Assembly (NCBI RefSeq): GCF_040954835.1
Contig: NC_090712.1
Span: 21,579,784-21,643,783 of the forward strand
Direction of reading: 5' to 3'
Length of the DNA: 64,000 bases
From: Lepisosteus oculatus
Lineage: Eukaryota; Chordata; Actinopteri; Semionotiformes; Lepisosteidae
Shown: positions 41,501-48,888 of the stretch, in pieces
How the letters are laid out: each line of letters begins with the position of its first letter
Position numbering within the stretch: position 1 is the stretch's first letter
Notes under the pieces: model-generated
Seen by the model: the letters and a program-made list of their open reading frames with translations, nothing else
Database searches by the model: none
Told to the model about the DNA's origin: nothing
Position numbers and translations under genes: made by a program

Positions 41501-44500
41501 CTGAATATGTCATAAAAAGTCATGTCTAAGTCATGCATGGCATGCCGCAGAAGCACATGGCCGGTGGGAGGGATCAGGCAGCTGTGGGCAGTGCCTTCTG
41601 TTGGAGCACACTGAGCCAGAGCTCCCAGAAACACTGCAGACATTGCAGGCCGTGTGAAGATCTTGGAAGAGTAGGGCTATCAACTTCTGTATTGTAGCAA
41701 AATCCAAACTGTGTCAGAACTGAGTCCCGAATAACCCCTTACAGGTACATTAACTGGGTTTCCTGTCAGTTCCAGTCCCTATACAGTGGGTTAATTCTTG
41801 GCTTTGATGTGAAGAGCTCTAGGCATTCAAACCCATCTGAGATCAGCAAAGAGGAACTGCAGTCTGTTGTGTTTGTGGACATCATGACGGGAATGAGGAG
41901 GGAGCATTTGATTCTCTTCCTTGCCCAGGTCACACAGTGTTAAACACACAGATTTGCAGGCCAAGCTGGGGAAATGTCTCATAACATAACTCACAAGAAA
42001 ACCTTTCTCTGCACTGTTTGTTCCTCCGGAACAAGTGCAATTCTGATTGTTGTTATTTTGCATTACGTGGTTCTTTATAAGGCAACACAACTCAAAAACT
42101 TTAACAGACAAATAATTAAATTTTCTTATAGGTATGCTTACATTCTCATATACTGTACCAATATTTTGTTTGCTGTCATGTTATGAAAAGGGGTCAAGCT
42201 CTCGTGACTGAAACAGCCTTTTCCTTGTCTGGTATTTGCATTTGGTGTCTTCTTCTTAATATGATACCAGTTTGTTTAGCTGTTATCTGTGTCCATATTT
42301 TAAATGTTAAGATAATGAGACAAAAGCAATAAACATATTGAAATGATAAGCTTTCCTCTTGTCCTGAGATCAGCATTGTGTAGGTGACTTTGTTGCAGCC
42401 CCTTATACAAATCCAAAGGCCGGCGCTCGGTTAGTCTTCTCGGGATGTACACTCGTCCCTGGAGTCCTTCTTCAACCAGCTGGTCCCGGCGGCGCCTGTG
42501 GCACAGAGAGCCCTGTGCAGCAGACGTGGCGCAGCTCGCAGTGGTCGGGGAAGCTTACTTTCCCCTCTGTAGTTCCCACTCCCGCTGGGAAACACAGGTA
42601 ATTGCCCGCAATCCCAGTTCCTCCGAGCTCAAACAATAAGGCCGCTGTTTCAACAGGAGAGTCGTGTAGTCTTTACGAAATGTCAAACTTGAAACATTCC
42701 TCAGTGGATTTTTGGTTCGCTGTTCACTTAATAGTACCGTTATTTTCAGCACGCAAGACGGTACGATACAGGTACACTGCAAATCGCATCAGTTTTAAAC
42801 TGTTCCAATGTGTCAGATTTAAATAAATTAAACGGATCTTTACGCTCAGTCTAAATAAGAATTATAATAACAATGAAGTACTTACATCAGCCCCGGGCTC
42901 TCCTGGCAATCCCGGCGAGCCGCTTTTACCTGGATCCCCATCAGGACCCTGTAAATGTCCGGATTTAATCAATAAATTTTACAATAACGAAAGAAATACG
43001 TCACGTGCTCTAGCTTGAATTACTGTTTACGTACCGGAGGACCAGTTGGGCCATCGGGACCTCTGTCTCCCTGAAATAATTAAAAGATAAACAGTAACCA
43101 TTAATTCAAACATTTACATAATAAAAGAAAATCACAATAATTGTAATTTGTTTTATCTAGGGTCAATCAAAGTGATTTACTGTGAAATCGATAGTAAAGC
43201 GCCATCTTAAAGGCTGAACACAGCTCGTACTAGCTGTTTGTCCCTTTGGGATGCAGCGACGCACACTTACATCTATGCCATCGATCCCAGGGACCCCGGC
43301 AGGACCCGGCGGGCCGGGCGGACCCCTCGGGCCGGGAAGGCCCCGCTGTGAAGACAAGACCAGAACGGCGGTGTGTTATCGGCATTTCAACTATTAATTC
43401 TATATAAAAATCGAGACCATTTAGGGCTACAGTATGGGACACCAACTGGCCGTGGGAGACCCGTGTTGGTTCAATAGTTATAGCGGAAGACAATGGTTTT
43501 GTTCCGAGGTATGTAATTTTATTTATTCATTTTTTCTGAATTAATAAAACTTTGCTGAGGATCCTATTCCACGATAATGGAATAAGTCACAAGAATTTTA
43601 CGAAAAAGAAAAAAAGTTTTAAAATATTTTCATGTCTTATCCAGAAAACGTTACTTTTTAATTATCATAGAATACTTCTTCAGAAGTGCATTTCTGAGTT
43701 AATGATGAACTTTTTGGATATCGTATATGTACATATAGATACATAGTGTACATAAGCAGGTATACATAGGTGAGAGATGAACGCTGTTATAATATTTTTT
43801 GTTTGATTTCGGTAACACGAGAGTCCCAGTCGGAGATGCAGGTTGTGCTGTCAGGGAATTTCCTCATTATAAAGTCTACATTTTTGTGCTTATTTTGTAA
43901 AACGTCATTTGATCTTAAATGTTGTTCTTGGGCTCCGAATTCAGACCAGAACATATTGAAATAAAGCAAATTTAAAAAGAATTGTGTTTTCAGTCATTTT
44001 GGTGGGATCCTCAGGTGTATTTCAGTTCTATTTCTCATGTAAGAATATTTGGTAAAAGAACTGTTCACCACTGTGATGATCAACTCTGTTTCCTCTTTAA
44101 AGTTTCTGAACTATAAATTGGTCATAATAAAACTTTATTAAACTGACATAACCTAATGTACATTATAGTGTGCAAGACTGTGCTATTCATTTCCCCTTAC
44201 AGAAGTAACGGAAAGCGGGCTTGAGGATGTTCGTTTTGTAAAGATAATCTTTTTCGCATATTCCAGAATTTGCTTTTAACCTTTAAAAACAAACAGGCAA
44301 TCACGCTCGAGTTAGTATTGGCATTATTATAACTCACCTCAACCTCCGCCTGAGCAATCTGCAAGGAGGAAAAGAAAATATGAGACTTACTTGAGCCGAA
44401 CAGATGAAGACAATTTGGAGAAAAACGACCAGAAGCGGCCAGCGTGTACTTGTGGTGCTAGCCATGGTCCCCCCAATGGCCGGCGAGAGGCAGAAAACCC

Positions 44501-47500
44501 TTTTCCTGGGATTAGCTGGCTCACGGACCCCCTAGACAAACTGCCCCAACTGAATCCCGCACTAGTAACTGAAAGGTAAGCGGTACTATAGCCATCAAAG
44601 ATTCATGTTTATTCATGACACGCCTGGTTGTAGGAAGTGATTGGAGGAACCCAGCGCCGTGGGAAACAGGAGGGAGAGTCGGTGACCGGAGGGCGTAAAA
44701 AACCGTCCCAGGCGACGTCTAATTGGTGGGCAAATTTAAACCCTTTTCAAGCTTCGTCGACGAACACCTGGGATAGGCGAGGCGCTGTAGTTTGTCTCAT
44801 ACAGTCATCAAAATGTGCATTCTTCTTCTAATCTTAATTGTATTCACATGACAATTTACCCTTCGTGGAACGAAACAACAAAGCGGAAATCATGATACTC
44901 CTTGTATTAAACATCTATCAGGTGTGGTTGATTTCTGACTGATTTAACCTGTTTTCTTACCGATCTTCTGGCTGGAAGCTCATCGCACGTCTCCCTCTGA
45001 GGCCGTTGTGGATCGCAGTGAATCAGCATCCACTGAAGTTCAAACTGCACAACGATATATTACAATCAGTTAATTTCTTATAGATACTTTATTGATCCCG
45101 TGAGGGAAGTTGCAGTGGAACAGCAGCTTTATACAGACAACACAGCCACAGTGTAAGGAATGATACAATAATAATAATAATAGTTCCAATAATGTTATTC
45201 GAACTGTAATTATTACTGTTGCGGATTATTTTTCTTATAATAATCTTTTCAACTAAAACGTAGAATATTTTAATAAAACTGCTTTTAAGGCATTCCGCAT
45301 TAGTGTTTCTACAACTTATAACATTTATGTGGTCCCTACTGGATTGTAGAATAAAATGCATTTCACTGTTCAATAGACCTACTTTTACTTTCTAATTTAT
45401 TTCTCATCCTGTTATCAGCACCTTACAGGGTTAGCATGTTTGTAGAGAAGAAGAATATTTTCTTTCTCTTACTTTGTAATTTATCACTCATTTTCTAGTT
45501 GTTTCATTAATAACTACGTTTCATAAATATCTTTTGTGTTGGAAACTGTTGTGTTATAAAGGGCTGTAATGACTTATTATATGTCAATATGTGAAATTTG
45601 TATAGGAAATAATGTACAGTATTTTATTCATATATCTTTTAAAACTTAAACGACTATCTAACATGTTAGACGTTCTGGTGGAATTCCGAAGATGTGGTGA
45701 TGTGTGCAGCAGAAGGATTTCTAAGGAGCTGCTGCTGTTATGTGATATTTCCCACCTCTCTGTAAAAAGTTGCAGTCAGGGTTTGAGTTAAGGTATTTCT
45801 AGCCTTTGCAACAAAAATTCTGTCACCTGAATTTCTCCCTTATATGTCCGACACAACCCCCTTTTTAAAAGATTATGAAAGACAGTCAACGTAGCCCTAA
45901 ATATTTAATACAGTGTAGGTATATCATTATATATGTATGTCATAAATATGTCTTTGTAGTGTTGAAACCAGTGATTTTATACTCAAACATTGTAAATGTA
46001 TGCAATACGATAGCAAATATAAAGAGAACTGCTATATAGACCACATAGTTAAGTCCACAATCCATGCAATACAAAGAAAATACCTATATCTCAAAAGACC
46101 AATTGAAACTCTTCAAAGAGTGTATGAATTCTATAAAAAAATTTCTTCCTTACAGACCTTTGAAAACAGCACTGGTGACTCAGTTACCCCTAAAAAGAGT
46201 TGCAGAAATTAATTAATTCTGTACCATGCTAATCCTCAAGAGCCCCATTCTAGTCTTACACATGACACAAAATCACACTTATCTAAAGATTTAGAGCAAT
46301 GTAAGGTAATTTACTAATTTAGCTTGTAAAGTGTTTTACTTATGGAACTTTTAGTGGATTGGAGCTGTTCTAAGACCTGAGAGTTTGGAGATTTAGTGGT
46401 TACCAATAAAACCTCCTGAATCTGGAACCCTCCAGAGCGTGGGTTGAAGACTCCTGGTGAAGACAATAATTGCAATGTATTCTCTTAGTGTTTTGTTGTT
46501 GTTTTTATTTCTTAAGAAATGGTTCCATCACAAAGTATTGAATAGTAGGACAGTAGATGTTGTTGTACAACCTACAGATAATGCTGTCTAGGTTTATATC
46601 TTTTGTTCCTTGTATTTTACCATAAAAAGAAATGCAAATATAACTGAAACCACATTCCAGTTGCAAGGAGCATGTTGGGGTAAACGAAATATGTATCGTA
46701 CAATTGCACCATCTAGTGCCCAATAGACAACTGTAACACCTTTCCAAGATATTTCGTGTACATATTGCAAGTAGAGTTGATTATTATATTATACGGATAT
46801 TTTCTAATCACTTAATCCACTGCAACGTAGCAGGGCGCAAGCACGGATACACACTGGAAGTGACACCAGTTACAGCCCAATAGTTGTTCTTGAATAAAAC
46901 CACTTATTACCAGTTAAGACAGCAACATTATCATTCATCTTCACGGAAGAGAAATGCTGTACTCTGGTAATCTTTCCTGATTTTCAAATGAATTAGATGC
47001 GCCCGAAACATTTTCAAAGGAAGAGTGAGGAACTGCAGTCACGAGAGGTCTCAAAAGCGGATGTTCAGGTATTTTACGAGAATATTTGGAGGCTACAGAA
47101 AGTGAACACTAAACACATGTATTATACACGTCCACAGTTGGAATTATTTTAAAAAAGAGTAATCTATTTAATATCACTAGCTAAACGGGTCATATGCATT
47201 TCTGGTTAGAAGTTTAAAAAAATAAATTGCTTTAATGGTCTCGCTACTCACCGGAACTGCCACCGCAGCGTTATCCTTTAATTTTCCAATCGAAGAAAAG
47301 CCATCGAGGTTCACCCCGCCTCTCGGGGATATCTTTTGAGAGTCAATCAAATCGCAGTCAACAAAAAGGGTCACTGATCCCGTTTCCACACTTAGCAAGA
47401 TCTTGTGCCACTGAGAGTCGAACAGGGACGGTATGAAAGAGAAAACGGCGGTCTGCAGGCTGTGATCGGCTCTTGCGCAGGAGAACTCCACCGAGCGCGT

Positions 47501-48824
47501 CTTCCCGTTCATTCTTACTGCAAGTTGCTCGTTTCCGAAGGCATCTTGGATCTGCCAAATATTCCAGTTCTTATGTAAGGTGCTCCCACTCATCCGGAAA
47601 GTGGCAAGAAAAGAAAATTCTTCCGGCAGCCCAAAAGGGTAGGCGGCCCTGTCATTCAAGAGTACAGTTATTCTGTTAATAAAGTCCAGACAGGCATAAG
47701 AGAAACTTAGATATACTTTAATTCCGAAATGAATAGTTGAGGTTTAAGTCATATTCTTTTTTCGCTGTGTTAAAACAAAGTGCACAGTCTGATAGTCACA
47801 CCCTATTTAAAATTAACATTTACTGCGCAGTCCGAAACCAAATAAAATCGAGGAACCGATGCAAGTGTCGTACGGCATTTAAACGTTTACAGTTTCAGCA
47901 CCACGGATAGTGAACACCGAAAAGCTACTGCACAGTGCCACTAGATGGCGTAAGTTAGCTGTAAATGGACATAAATGTGCGCTCTAAAACCGAGCATATT
48001 CAGTTTTTAGCAGTGGGGTACCTTGTTTGTAACCTGAAGCTATATTCGGGTCCCACTATGTACGCAACCTGCGAAGGGGTTGATCCGACCACCCGCTGGA
48101 TTGTTCCTCCAGTCGTTGCGGTGCCTAAATGAAACTGGGAAATAACATCAAAACCTACGGAAATAAGAAAGAGAACGATACATTGCTGAATTTTCACTGA
48201 CAATACATCGTGAAATGAGTGATACAGAGGATTGTGTTCTTCTGAAATCGTCTACCTGGTAAATCGTCCTCTCCGACTTTTATCTGAGGACAAGTTCTTA
48301 GCTGGCTTTGAATTGCACCCGCAGAAAGAGGAAATCCTGTGAAGACACGTTTATCAAAAGATAGACACATGCATTATTTTCTATACATTGTTATACATTT
48401 TCAAAAAAATCAACATTTTTTTCACGGCAATTTTTTTCTGTATTGGTGTCAAAATTCGTTATACGCGGTGTATTCTATTTTGCCTTAGTTGTTTGCTATG
48501 CAAAAGACATAAAATATTGTTTAATACACATTTTTAAAGCATCACCTTGTAGACAATTTGAAATGGCAAAACCAAAGAATGAAGCCGGTCGTACATAAGT
48601 CTACTGTGCGGTTCAATTAAGAATAAATGTCCTGAGGTTGTATATAGGCCAGAACGTGTTTTACTGTTGGGCTGGTTGTTGGCCGGAGCTGTGTGGCTAA
48701 TGGAAACGCATTGCATGATGTTCTTCATTCAGTCACTGTGGTGTGTGATCATTCACACGTCTTTTCATTGGGAAACAACTATCGTGTCATGCACCACAAG
48801 CCGGATTATTTGAAAAGATGTACA

Positions 48825-48888
<64 letters not shown>

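Noticed and set aside
44391..44579. Plus-strand 62-residue frame
   Set aside because: A shadow of alternative exon 1* and its upstream region, which read as a signal peptide on the minus strand.
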